A stretch of DNA of 64,000 nt, taken from NCBI GenBank assembly GCA_963733915.1, contig CAVTEP010000011.1, positions 868,001-932,000 of the forward strand, read 5' to 3'. Of this stretch, positions 45,322 through 52,618 are shown piece by piece. Source of the DNA: Sulfomarinibacter sp963733915 (lineage in GTDB: Bacteria > Acidobacteriota > Thermoanaerobaculia > Thermoanaerobaculales > Sulfomarinibacteraceae). Made by a program: the position numbers and the translations under genes. The notes beneath the pieces were generated by a model, which was given only the letters and a program-made list of their open reading frames with translations, did no database searches and was not told where the DNA came from. Numbering within the stretch: position 1 is the stretch's first letter; the number at the start of each line of letters is the position of its first letter.

Positions 45322-45885
45322 ATGATGAACCGAGAGTCCGAGTTCGCAGAAACAGTCGTTCACATCAACCGCGTCGCCAAGGTGGTGAAGGGCGGGAAAA
45401 ACTTCTCCTTTTCCGCAGTGGTTGTCGCCGGTGACGGCGCCGGAAAGGTGGGCTACGGCACGGGAAAGGCCCGCGAGGTCCCGCCGGCGATTCAGAAGGC
45501 GAGCGAGCAGGCGCGCAAGGAGATGGTGCAGATTCCGTTGGCCAGCGGCACGGTCCCCCACCTGGTGTGGGGGCGTTGGGGCGCGACAAGGGTCTTACTC
45601 CGCCCGGCCTCTCCGGGAACCGGCGTCATCGCCGGCGGCGGTGTGCGCGCGGTCATGGAATCGGCCGGTGTGGCGGACGTCTTGACCAAGATCGTCGGCA
45701 GCCGCAATCCCTTCAACGTGGTTCGGGCGACCTTTGACGCCATCGATCGTCTGATGACGTCCGGCCAGGTGAAACGGCTGCGCGGCATTGGCGTTGGCGC
45801 CGCCGCGGAAGACGAACCGGCGGCTGCGACTGCGTCCCTCGAGTCCGAGCGCGAAGCCGCGGCGGTCGAGGAGGTTGAAAGCTGA
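45322..45885 (+). CDS. rpsE: 30S ribosomal protein S5 with an acidic tail
   Basis: This is a 187-residue S5. The double-stranded RNA-binding part has FAETVVHINRVAKVVKGGKNF, the loop VAGDGAGKVGYGTGKAREV and the C-terminal GGGVRAVMESAGVADVLTK. The last 28 or so residues (after GIGVGAAA) form an Ala/Glu-rich acidic tail, which is not in the S5 fold. Its TGA shares one base with the ATG of the Lys-rich L30 gene, so the two are translationally coupled. Confidence 0.97.
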   Translation: MMNRESEFAETVVHINRVAKVVKGGKNFSFSAVVVAGDGAGKVGYGTGKAREVPPAIQKASEQARKEMVQIPLASGTVPHLVWGRWGATRVLLRPASPGTGVIAGGGVRAVMESAGVADVLTKIVGSRNPFNVVRATFDAIDRLMTSGQVKRLRGIGVGAAAEDEPAAATASLESEREAAAVEEVES

Positions 45886-46553
45886 TGACAGCGGAAAAGA
45901 AGGACCCAAAAACCGCCGACGAAAAGGCGCCCGCGAAGACGGCCTCGGCGGCGAAAAAAACCACCGTCAAGAAATCGGCGCCGAAGAAGACTGCGGCCAA
46001 AAAAGCGGCGCCAAAGAAGGCAGCCACCAAAAAGGCAGCGCCCAAAAAGGCAGCACCAAAGAAAGCAGCGCCAAAGAAGGCGACGCCGAAGAAGGCTGCG
46101 GCCGAGAAGCCCGCTGCCAAGAAGCCCGCTGCCAAGAAGACAACTTCAAAGAAGACTGCCGCCAAGAAACCAGCCGCCGTAGAAACGGCGCCGCAGAAGG
46201 TAGCGGCCGAAAAGCCAGCCGCCGACACGACAACCGCGACCCCCGAAAAGGTCGTGACCTCGGCCCCGGTCAAGCCGGTGGCCGCCGACGCGGCCCCGAA
46301 AAAGGCGGCCGAGGCCGCCGTGGTGAAAGCCGATGCGAAAAAGGCCGCCAAGAAGGTTACAACGACCGGCGCCAAGCTCAGGATCACCCAGGTGAGGAGC
46401 CAGATCGGCTTCAACCGCAAGCAGGCCAGAGTGCTGGCCGGGCTCGGGCTGGGTCGAATCGGTCGCACGGTCACCCGGAACGACGATCCGTGTATCCGCG
46501 GCATGGTCGCCAAGGTCACCCACCTGGTCTCGGTCGTTGAAATGGAGGGCTGA
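45885..46553 (+). CDS. rpmD: 50S ribosomal protein L30 with a long Lys/Ala/Pro-rich N-terminal tail
   Basis: This is a 222-residue protein, while L30 is normally about 60. The L30 domain is residues 163-222 (AKLRITQVRSQIGFNRKQAR, then GRIGRTVTRNDDPCIRGMVAKV and LVSVVEM). Residues 1-162 are a low-complexity tail made of AAPKK, AAKKP and ATKK-like pentads, as in histone-H1-like bacterial proteins (HctB, AlgP type). Residues 100-150 are more mixed, with some acidic residues. The frame is continuous. GTG 46320 or 46323 could be an internal start near the domain but has no good ribosome site. The gene is in the normal spc place between rpsE and rplO. The tail would be disordered and positively charged and could bind rRNA or DNA. 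Confidence 0.92.
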   Translation: MTAEKKDPKTADEKAPAKTASAAKKTTVKKSAPKKTAAKKAAPKKAATKKAAPKKAAPKKAAPKKATPKKAAAEKPAAKKPAAKKTTSKKTAAKKPAAVETAPQKVAAEKPAADTTTATPEKVVTSAPVKPVAADAAPKKAAEAAVVKADAKKAAKKVTTTGAKLRITQVRSQIGFNRKQARVLAGLGLGRIGRTVTRNDDPCIRGMVAKVTHLVSVVEMEG

Positions 46554-46556
46554 GGC

Positions 46557-47006
46557 ATGGAACTTCATGATTTACATCCTGCACCAGGAGCGAAACGATC
46601 GCGCAAACGCGTCGGGCGCGGACCGGGTTCGGGCAACGGCAAGACGGCTGGTAAGGGCCACAAAGGCCAGAAGTCCCGCAGCGGCTACTCCCGCCGTTAC
46701 GGTTTCGAGGGCGGCCAGATGCCTCTCGTTCGTCGGCTCCCGAAGCGCGGTTTCACCAATATCTATCGGGTCGAATTCCAGGTCGTGAATCTCCGCGACC
46801 TCGAGCGGGTGTTTGCGGATGGCGACACCGTGTCCCCCGAGACTCTGGTTGAGAAGGGCCTTGCGCGCGGCGGCAAGCGGCTGGTCAAGGTCCTCGGTGA
46901 CGGGAAGCTTCAAAAAAAGCTCATTGTCAAGGTGCACAAGTTCTCTACTTCCGCGCGCGCCGGGATTGAAAGCGCGGGTGGCAGCTGCGAGGTGGTGGCG
47001 CCGTGA
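46557..47006 (+). CDS. rplO: 50S ribosomal protein L15
   Basis: This is a 149-residue L15 with LHDLHPAPGAKRSRKRVGRGPGSG split over the basic N-terminal region, GQKSRSGYSRRYGFEGGQMPLVRRLPKRGF and the C-terminal signature region. It is a late-assembly 50S protein. It overlaps secY by 4 nt (GTGA). Confidence 0.97.
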   Translation: MELHDLHPAPGAKRSRKRVGRGPGSGNGKTAGKGHKGQKSRSGYSRRYGFEGGQMPLVRRLPKRGFTNIYRVEFQVVNLRDLERVFADGDTVSPETLVEKGLARGGKRLVKVLGDGKLQKKLIVKVHKFSTSARAGIESAGGSCEVVAP

Positions 47007-48391
47007 TCGACAGCTTTCGCAATATCTTCGCCATTCCCGACCTGCGCAAACGGGTGCTTTTCACCTTTGCCTTGCTCGCGGTCTACCGCCTGGGAGCGTT
47101 TATTCCGATTCCCGGCATTGACCCGGTGGCGATCGCCGAGTTCACCAAAGCCGCCGAGGGCACTGTGCTCGGGTTCTTGAACCTGTTCTCCGGGGGCGCG
47201 CTCGGACGGATGACCGTGTTCGCGCTCGGCATCATGCCGTACATCTCGGCCTCGATCATCCTCCAGTTACTGACCGTCGTCTGGCCCTACCTCGAAAAGC
47301 TCTCGAAAGAGGGCGAGCTGGGGCGGCGCAAGATCACCCAGTACACGCGCTACGGCACCGTAGTACTGTCCGTCATTCAGTCCCTCGGTATCTCGTTCTT
47401 CCTCGAGCGCACCTCGGCTCCCGGCGGCGCGCTGCTGGTGCCCGAGCATTTTCAGGGCTGGGGCTTTCGTTTGCTGACGGTGCTGACCCTGACCACCGGG
47501 ACCGCCTTCGTGATGTGGCTCGGCGAGCAGATCTCCGAGCGCGGCATCGGCAACGGCATATCGTTGATCATCTTTGCCGGTATCGTGGTTGGCTTGCCGG
47601 CGGCGATCTTCAACACCCTCACGGATATCAGGACCGGATCGCTCAACATCATCACGGTGGTTCTGTTGATCGTATTCATGGTCGTGGTGGTGGCCGCCAT
47701 CGTGTACATGGAACGTGCGCAGCGGCGCATACCCATCCAGTACGCCAAGCGGGTCGTGGGCCGTCGGGTCTACGGCGGTCAGAGCACCTACCTGCCGCTG
47801 CGCATCAACACCGGCGGCGTGATCCCGGTGATCTTCGCCGCCTCGATCATGTCCTTCCCGCAGACCCTGGGTCAGATGATCGACAATCGGTGGCTGCAGA
47901 AGATCACCGAGGCGTTGGCGTGGGGTGAGCCCCTCTACAACCTGGTCTATTTCCTGTCGATCATTTTCTTCTGCTACTTCTACACCTCGATCATCTTCAA
48001 TCCCGAGGACACGGCGGAGAACATGCGCAAGTACGGCGGGTTCATACCCGGAATCCGACCCGGCAAGCGCACCGCCGAATTCATCGACAAGATCCTCACC
48101 CGGATCACCCTGGTGGGCGCGATCTATCTCGCCCTGGTGGCGATCCTGCCGGAAATCCTGATTGCCGGCTTCAAGGTTGCCACTATTCCGGTCATCGGAC
48201 CTACTCTCGATGCATTCCTGCCGGGGTGGTTCACCCAGGGGCTGGGCGTCAAGTTCTTCTTCGGTGGGACCTCGCTCCTGATCGTGGTAGGCGTTGCCAT
48301 GGACACCGTCAACCAGATCGAGTCGCAGCTGGTGATGCGCCATTATGACGGTTTCATGCGGCGTGGCCGGGTTCGTGGGAGGCGTGGGTGA
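47003..48391 (+). CDS. secY: Preprotein translocase subunit SecY
   Basis: This is a 462-residue channel with about ten membrane helices, starting at GTG 47003. Conserved parts are YRLGAFIPIPGID, FALGIMPYISASIILQLL (plug and TM2 region), GNGISLIIFAGIV, the cytoplasmic loop RRIPIQYAKRVVGRR and LRINTGGVIPVIFA. With SecE it forms the protein-conducting pore. It is followed by map after 4 nt, without the adk gene that often sits here. Confidence 0.98.
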   Translation: MIDSFRNIFAIPDLRKRVLFTFALLAVYRLGAFIPIPGIDPVAIAEFTKAAEGTVLGFLNLFSGGALGRMTVFALGIMPYISASIILQLLTVVWPYLEKLSKEGELGRRKITQYTRYGTVVLSVIQSLGISFFLERTSAPGGALLVPEHFQGWGFRLLTVLTLTTGTAFVMWLGEQISERGIGNGISLIIFAGIVVGLPAAIFNTLTDIRTGSLNIITVVLLIVFMVVVVAAIVYMERAQRRIPIQYAKRVVGRRVYGGQSTYLPLRINTGGVIPVIFAASIMSFPQTLGQMIDNRWLQKITEALAWGEPLYNLVYFLSIIFFCYFYTSIIFNPEDTAENMRKYGGFIPGIRPGKRTAEFIDKILTRITLVGAIYLALVAILPEILIAGFKVATIPVIGPTLDAFLPGWFTQGLGVKFFFGGTSLLIVVGVAMDTVNQIESQLVMRHYDGFMRRGRVRGRRG

Positions 48392-48395
48392 GGCG

Positions 48396-49160
48396 ATGAT
48401 CTGCCTCAAGTCCGAGCGCGAGCTGGAGACCATGGATCGGGCCAACCGCCTCGTCCACAGGGTGCTCCGAGCTGTCGAAAACGCCGCCCAACCGGGGGTT
48501 ACGACCGGTGCGCTCGACAAGCTCGCCGAGGCCATGATCCGCGAAGAGGGTGGCACGCCCGCCTTCAAGGGTTATCGAGGCTATCCAGCCACTCTCTGCA
48601 CATCGATCAACGACGTCATCGTGCACGGCATCCCGAACGGCAAGAACCGGCTTTGTGAGGGCGACCTCGTGAGCGTCGACTGCGGGGTTCTGCTCGACGG
48701 CTTTTTCGGAGATGCCGCGGTGACATTCGGCATCGGTGCCCTCGGCGACGAGGCGCAGCGGCTCCTGGATGTGACGCGGCAGTGCCTCGACGATGCAGTG
48801 GCCGAGGTCAAGCCGGAGGCGCGCCTCGGGGACGTCGGGGCGGCGGTCCAGCGGCGCGCCGAGGCGGCTGGTTTTGGAGTTGTTCGCGAGTTCGTTGGGC
48901 ACGGCATCGGCCGCGCATTGCACGAAGAACCGCAGGTGCCCAACTACGGCAAGCCGGGTCACGGTCAGCGCCTCAAGCCGGGACTGGTGATCGCCATCGA
49001 GCCGATGATCACCGGTGGCTCGTGGCGGGTGCAGATCGACGATGACGGCTGGACAGCAAGAACGGAAGACGGTAGACTCGCAGCCCATTTCGAGTTCTCG
49101 GTGGCTGTCACCGCTGACGGCCATCGTGTGCTCGGTCGCGAGGAGTCTATGAATGCCTAA
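48396..49160 (+). CDS. map: Methionine aminopeptidase, type I
   Basis: This is a 254-residue enzyme that removes the initiator Met. Metal ligands are seen in VSVDCGVLLDGFFGDAAVTF (two Asp), GHGIGRALHEEP (His) and IAIEPMI (Glu). The last Glu lies in HFEFSVAV, where many family members have F-E-H. ATG 48396 is the family-like start and the longer frame overlaps secY. Its end overlaps infA by 8 nt. Confidence 0.96.
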   Translation: MICLKSERELETMDRANRLVHRVLRAVENAAQPGVTTGALDKLAEAMIREEGGTPAFKGYRGYPATLCTSINDVIVHGIPNGKNRLCEGDLVSVDCGVLLDGFFGDAAVTFGIGALGDEAQRLLDVTRQCLDDAVAEVKPEARLGDVGAAVQRRAEAAGFGVVREFVGHGIGRALHEEPQVPNYGKPGHGQRLKPGLVIAIEPMITGGSWRVQIDDDGWTARTEDGRLAAHFEFSVAVTADGHRVLGREESMNA

Positions 49161-49371
49161 AGAAGAGGCGATTGAAGTGGTGGCCACTGTGCTCGAGCCC
49201 CTGCCCAACGCGATGTTTCGCGTCGAGCTGGAAAACGGCCACGAGGTGTTGGCGCACATCTCCGGCAAGATGCGCAAACATTTCATTCGCATTCTTCCGG
49301 GCGACAAGGTGCTGGTGGAGCTCTCTCCCTATGATCTCAAGAGGGGGCGCATCGTGTACCGCTACAAGTAG
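49153..49371 (+). CDS. infA: Translation initiation factor IF-1
   Basis: This is a 72-residue OB-fold protein with MPKEEAIEVVATVLEPLPNAMF, HEVLAHISGKMRKHFIRILPGDKV and SPYDLKRGRIVYRYK. It blocks the A site during initiation. Start ATG 49153 within the end of map. Confidence 0.98.
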   Translation: MPKEEAIEVVATVLEPLPNAMFRVELENGHEVLAHISGKMRKHFIRILPGDKVLVELSPYDLKRGRIVYRYK

Positions 49372-49382
49372 GGGAAGCGACG

Positions 49383-49496
49383 ATGAAAGTCCGTCCGTCG
49401 GTCAAGAAAATGTGTTCTAAGTGCAAGATAATCCGCCGCAACGGCGTGGTGCGGGTGATCTGCGAGAACCCCAAGCACAAGCAGCGGCAAGGCTGA
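49383..49496 (+). CDS. rpmJ: 50S ribosomal protein L36
   Basis: This is a 37-residue zinc-binding protein that is easily missed because of its size. It reads MKVRPSVKKMCSKCKIIRR, then NGVVRVICENPKHKQRQG. C11, C14, C27 and H32 bind zinc. It lies 11 nt after infA and 14 nt before rpsM, its standard place. Confidence 0.96.
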   Translation: MKVRPSVKKMCSKCKIIRRNGVVRVICENPKHKQRQG

Positions 49497-49510
49497 TCGG
49501 GGAGGTTATT

Positions 49511-49894
49511 GTGGCACGCATTGCAGGCGTAGATCTGCCGGCCGGCAAGAGAGTCGAGATCGGCCTTACATATATTTATGGTATCGGGCGCGCCCGCGCG
49601 GTCAAGATCCTGACCAAGGCCAAGGTCACCGAGGGCATCAAGGTCAAGGATTTGTCCGAGGACGAAGTCCTGCGGATCCAACAGGTGATCCAGGGTGAAG
49701 GGATGGTTGAGGGAGATCTGCGACGCGAGGTCGCGATGAACATCAAGCGTCTCATCGAGATCGGGAGTTACCGAGGCATTCGCCACCGGCGCGGGTTGCC
49801 GGTGCGGGGCCAGCGGACCCATACCAACGCCCGCGGACGCAAGGGCCCGCGGCGCCAGGCAGTCGCCGGCAAGAAGAAGGCCGGCAAGAAATAG
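49511..49894 (+). CDS. rpsM: 30S ribosomal protein S13
   Basis: This is a 127-residue S13 starting at GTG 49511 (MARIAGVDLPAGKRVEIGLTYIYGIG broken at normal positions). The signature is GLPVRGQRTHTNARGRKGP. A basic tail (KKKAGKK) ends it and reaches the P-site tRNA. The upstream extension of the frame is a shadow of rpmJ. Confidence 0.97.
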   Translation: MARIAGVDLPAGKRVEIGLTYIYGIGRARAVKILTKAKVTEGIKVKDLSEDEVLRIQQVIQGEGMVEGDLRREVAMNIKRLIEIGSYRGIRHRRGLPVRGQRTHTNARGRKGPRRQAVAGKKKAGKK

Positions 49895-49918
49895 TCGAAG
49901 AGCGACGAGGAGCTGATT

Positions 49919-50314
49919 ATGGCAAAGGAACGCAAGGGTGGGCGCAAGGCGCGGCGTGAGCGCAAAAACGTGCCCCACGCGGTGGCCCACATCCATGCCA
50001 CCTTCAACAACACGATCGTGACCATTGTGGACACCAGCGGCGGCACCCTGTGCTGGTCTTCCGGCGGCCGCATCGGCTACAAGGGTTCCCGAAAGGGAAC
50101 TCCGTACGCGGCCCAGCTGGCGGCGAAGAATGCCGCCGAGCAAGCCCAAGACCAGGGCGTGCGTTCGGTCGATGTGCAGGTCAAGGGCCCCGGGCCGGGC
50201 CGCGAGTCTGCGATCAGGGCGGTGGCCGCAAGCGGGCTCGATATCCGGAGCATTCGCGATGTGACGCCGATTCCGCACAACGGCTGTCGTCCGGTCAAAC
50301 GGCGCAGGGTTTAG
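49919..50314 (+). CDS. rpsK: 30S ribosomal protein S11
   Basis: This is a 131-residue S11 with HIHATFNNTIVTIVDTSGG and the signature DVTPIPHNGCRPVKRRRV. It forms part of the 30S platform and the mRNA exit. Confidence 0.98.
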   Translation: MAKERKGGRKARRERKNVPHAVAHIHATFNNTIVTIVDTSGGTLCWSSGGRIGYKGSRKGTPYAAQLAAKNAAEQAQDQGVRSVDVQVKGPGPGRESAIRAVAASGLDIRSIRDVTPIPHNGCRPVKRRRV

Positions 50315-50329
50315 TGGTAGGGGGAGTGA

Positions 50330-50959
50330 ATGGCACGATATAGAGGACCCGTTTGTCGACTGTGTCGTCGTGAAGGAATGAAGCTGTTCCTGAAGGGCGA
50401 GCGCTGTTACAAAGAGAAGTGCGCGATCGAGCGCCGTAATGCGCCCCCCGGCCAGCACGGTATGGGTCGCCGCCGCAAGGTGCGCGCCTTTGGCCTGCAG
50501 CTTCGCGAAAAGCAGAAGTTGCGTCGCATCTATGGTCTCCTCGAGGGCCAGTTCCGGCGCACCTTTGACGAGGCCAACCGGCGAAAGGGCGTCACCGGCG
50601 AGAACCTGTTGCAGCTCCTCGAGCTGCGGCTCGACAACGTCATCTACTCGCTTGGTTTCGCCACATCGCGCACCCAGGCGCGGCAGCTCATTCGTCACGG
50701 TCATATCCAAGTCGATGGACGCCGTGTGGACATTCCGTCGTTCCGCGTTCGTCCGGGCATGGAAATCACGGTCCGCGAGGGCAGCCGCAAAAACAAACAT
50801 ATCGCCGAGGCCGTCGATTTCGCGCAGGGTCGGGGCATCCCACCCTGGCTCGAAATCGATGCGGAAGCCTTCAAGGGCAAGGTTCTCGAGAACCCGGTCC
50901 GAGAGGACATCCGGTTCCCGATCCAGGAGCAGCTCATCGTCGAGCTTTTCTCCCGATAA
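50330..50959 (+). CDS. rpsD: 30S ribosomal protein S4, zinc-binding form
   Basis: This is a 209-residue S4. The N-terminus has C9, C12, C26 and C31, a complete zinc site that is lost in many species. The S4 RNA-binding domain has LELRLDNVIYSLGFATSRTQARQLIRHGHI within normal spacing. It starts 30S assembly and in other bacteria represses the alpha operon. Confidence 0.98.
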   Translation: MARYRGPVCRLCRREGMKLFLKGERCYKEKCAIERRNAPPGQHGMGRRRKVRAFGLQLREKQKLRRIYGLLEGQFRRTFDEANRRKGVTGENLLQLLELRLDNVIYSLGFATSRTQARQLIRHGHIQVDGRRVDIPSFRVRPGMEITVREGSRKNKHIAEAVDFAQGRGIPPWLEIDAEAFKGKVLENPVREDIRFPIQEQLIVELFSR

Positions 50960-50969
50960 TGGAGGCTGA

Positions 50970-51932
50970 ATGATCTGGCAGGATTTCCAGCGACCGGCAA
51001 AGGTCGACACGGACGTTGAAGGACGCAACGATCGCTTTGCAAGATTTCTCGCGCAACCATTCGAGCGCGGTTGGGGCACCACTCTGGGCAACAGCCTACG
51101 GAGGGCGCTCTTGTCGTCGATTCCGTCTGCCGCCATCACCGCGGTCAAGATTGAGGGCGCGGACCACGAATTCTCGGCGGTGCCGGGTGTGGTCGAAGAC
51201 GTGACGGATATCATCCTCAATCTCAAGAAGATACCGCTCAAAATCCATGGTGAAGGCGTCAGCTTCCTGACCCTCGAGGCGAAGGGGCCGGGCGAGGTCA
51301 CCGCCGGCCAGTTTTCCGGCTCCAGCCAGGTCGAGGTCATCGACCCGGATGTGCACGTGGCGACCCTCTCGGCCCGCGGTAAGCTCAAGATGTCCGTGCG
51401 AGTGGCTCGGGGCCGCGGTTACATCCCCGCCGAGGAGAACCAGACCGATGACCTCGATGTCGGTTTCATCCCGGTCGACTCGGCCCACTCGCCGGTGCGC
51501 AAGGCCAACTTCCGCGTCGAGATGGCACGACTCGGACGGATGACCAACTATGAGCGGCTGGTGCTCGAGGTGTGGACCAACGGCACCATCACGCCCGAGG
51601 AGGCGCTCAGCCAGGCCGCCCAACTGGTGCAGGGCCATATGGACATCTACACATCGTTGGCCGAGGTCGAGGAAGCGGCGGCGCCGCCGGCAAGGGAGGC
51701 TGAGCCCGCGCAGGAAGACAGCATCCTCGAATCCTCGATCGAGACCCTCGAGCTCTCGATTCGCTCGATGAACTGTTTGAAAAACGCCAATATCCGGACG
51801 CTGCGGGATCTGGTCAGCCGCTCCGAAAAGGAAATGGTCGAGATTCGCAACTTCGGTGAGAAGTCCCTCAAAGAGGTGCGATCGAAGCTCGAAGTTCTGG
51901 GCCTCGGGTTCGGGATGAACCTCGACCTCTAG
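50970..51932 (+). CDS. rpoA: RNA polymerase alpha subunit
   Basis: This is a 320-residue alpha subunit. The N-terminal dimerisation domain has FARFLAQPFERGWGTTLGNSLRRALLSS split by normal positions. The C-terminal domain (after about residue 240) has ELSIRSMNCLKNANIRTLRDLV and KSLKEVRSKLEVLGLGFGM for UP-element and activator contact. The linker is Ala/Pro/Glu-rich. It is in its standard place between rpsD and rplQ. Confidence 0.98.
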   Translation: MIWQDFQRPAKVDTDVEGRNDRFARFLAQPFERGWGTTLGNSLRRALLSSIPSAAITAVKIEGADHEFSAVPGVVEDVTDIILNLKKIPLKIHGEGVSFLTLEAKGPGEVTAGQFSGSSQVEVIDPDVHVATLSARGKLKMSVRVARGRGYIPAEENQTDDLDVGFIPVDSAHSPVRKANFRVEMARLGRMTNYERLVLEVWTNGTITPEEALSQAAQLVQGHMDIYTSLAEVEEAAAPPAREAEPAQEDSILESSIETLELSIRSMNCLKNANIRTLRDLVSRSEKEMVEIRNFGEKSLKEVRSKLEVLGLGFGMNLDL

Positions 51933-51948
51933 AAAGCAGGAAACTGAG

Positions 51949-52512
51949 ATGCGACACCGAGTACAAGGCCGCAAGCTGGGCCGTACCAGCTCCCACCGCA
52001 AGGCGCTGTTTCGCAACCAGCTGACCGCCCTCTTCACCCACGAGCGGATCATCACCACCCTGGCCAAGGCCAAGGAGTTGCGGCCGTTGGCCGAGCGCAC
52101 GGTGACCCTCGCCGGAACCGGTACGCTGCCGGCGCGGCGGAAGATCCTCACCATGATCTCGGACAAGGACGTGGTTCGCCGTCTCTTTGATGAAATCGCG
52201 CCTCGGTTTAGCGGCCGCCCCGGCGGCTACACCCGGATCATGCGCCTCGGCCGACGGCGCGGCGACGGCGCCGAGCTCGCCATCATCGAGTTTGTCGACT
52301 ACGATCTTGGCGAGCACGAAGAGGGCGCGACGGCTTCCAAGGGCAAGACCTCGCTGATGGACAAGGCCAAGGGCATGTTCGGCGGCGGCGCCAAGGCCAA
52401 GGGCGATGAGGCCGAGGACGAAATTGAGGCCGGGGCAGAGACCGAAACCGCCGAGGAAGCGGAACCCACGGCGGCTGAAGCAACTCAAACCGACGACGAA
52501 CAGAAGGACTGA
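51949..52512 (+). CDS. rplQ: 50S ribosomal protein L17 with an acidic C-terminal tail
   Basis: This is a 187-residue L17, while many are 115-130 residues. The core (residues 1-122) has MRHRVQGRKLGRTSSHRKALFRNQ and TLAKAKELRPLAERTVTLA. After FVDYDL a tail of about 65 residues begins with a Lys/Gly-rich part (KGMFGGGAKAKG) and ends in many Glu, Asp and Thr. Only the core is expected to fold on the ribosome. It is the last gene of the alpha block, and a repeat array starts 8 nt after its stop. Confidence 0.96.
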   Translation: MRHRVQGRKLGRTSSHRKALFRNQLTALFTHERIITTLAKAKELRPLAERTVTLAGTGTLPARRKILTMISDKDVVRRLFDEIAPRFSGRPGGYTRIMRLGRRRGDGAELAIIEFVDYDLGEHEEGATASKGKTSLMDKAKGMFGGGAKAKGDEAEDEIEAGAETETAEEAEPTAAEATQTDDEQKD

Positions 52513-52520
52513 CTTCAGTT

Positions 52521-52618
52521 CGTTAGAACGTTAAAACGTTACACGTTAGAACGTCGCTCTAATCATCGCGGATGGGTGGTTGGAACGTTCTAACGTTTTG
52601 ACGTCGAACGTTACAACG
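52521..52618. repeat. Opposed octamer arrays (CGTTAGAA / TTCTAACG), locus I
   Basis: The left units are CGTTAGAA, CGTTAAAA, CGTTACA and CGTTAGAA (52521-52551). The right units are TTCTAACG, TTTTGACG, TCGAACG and TTACAACG (52588-52618). The spacer is about 36 nt and, on the minus strand, contains an ACCACCCATCC-like stretch similar to locus A. It lies between the convergent rplQ and MBL genes. The MBL stop codon (52611-52613) is in the right arm. The same unit is used at locus J. Confidence 0.9.

Noticed and set aside
45885..46370. A separate histone-H1-like gene before rpmD
   Set aside because: The frame is continuous into the L30 domain with no stop, no internal ATG before the domain and no good internal ribosome site.
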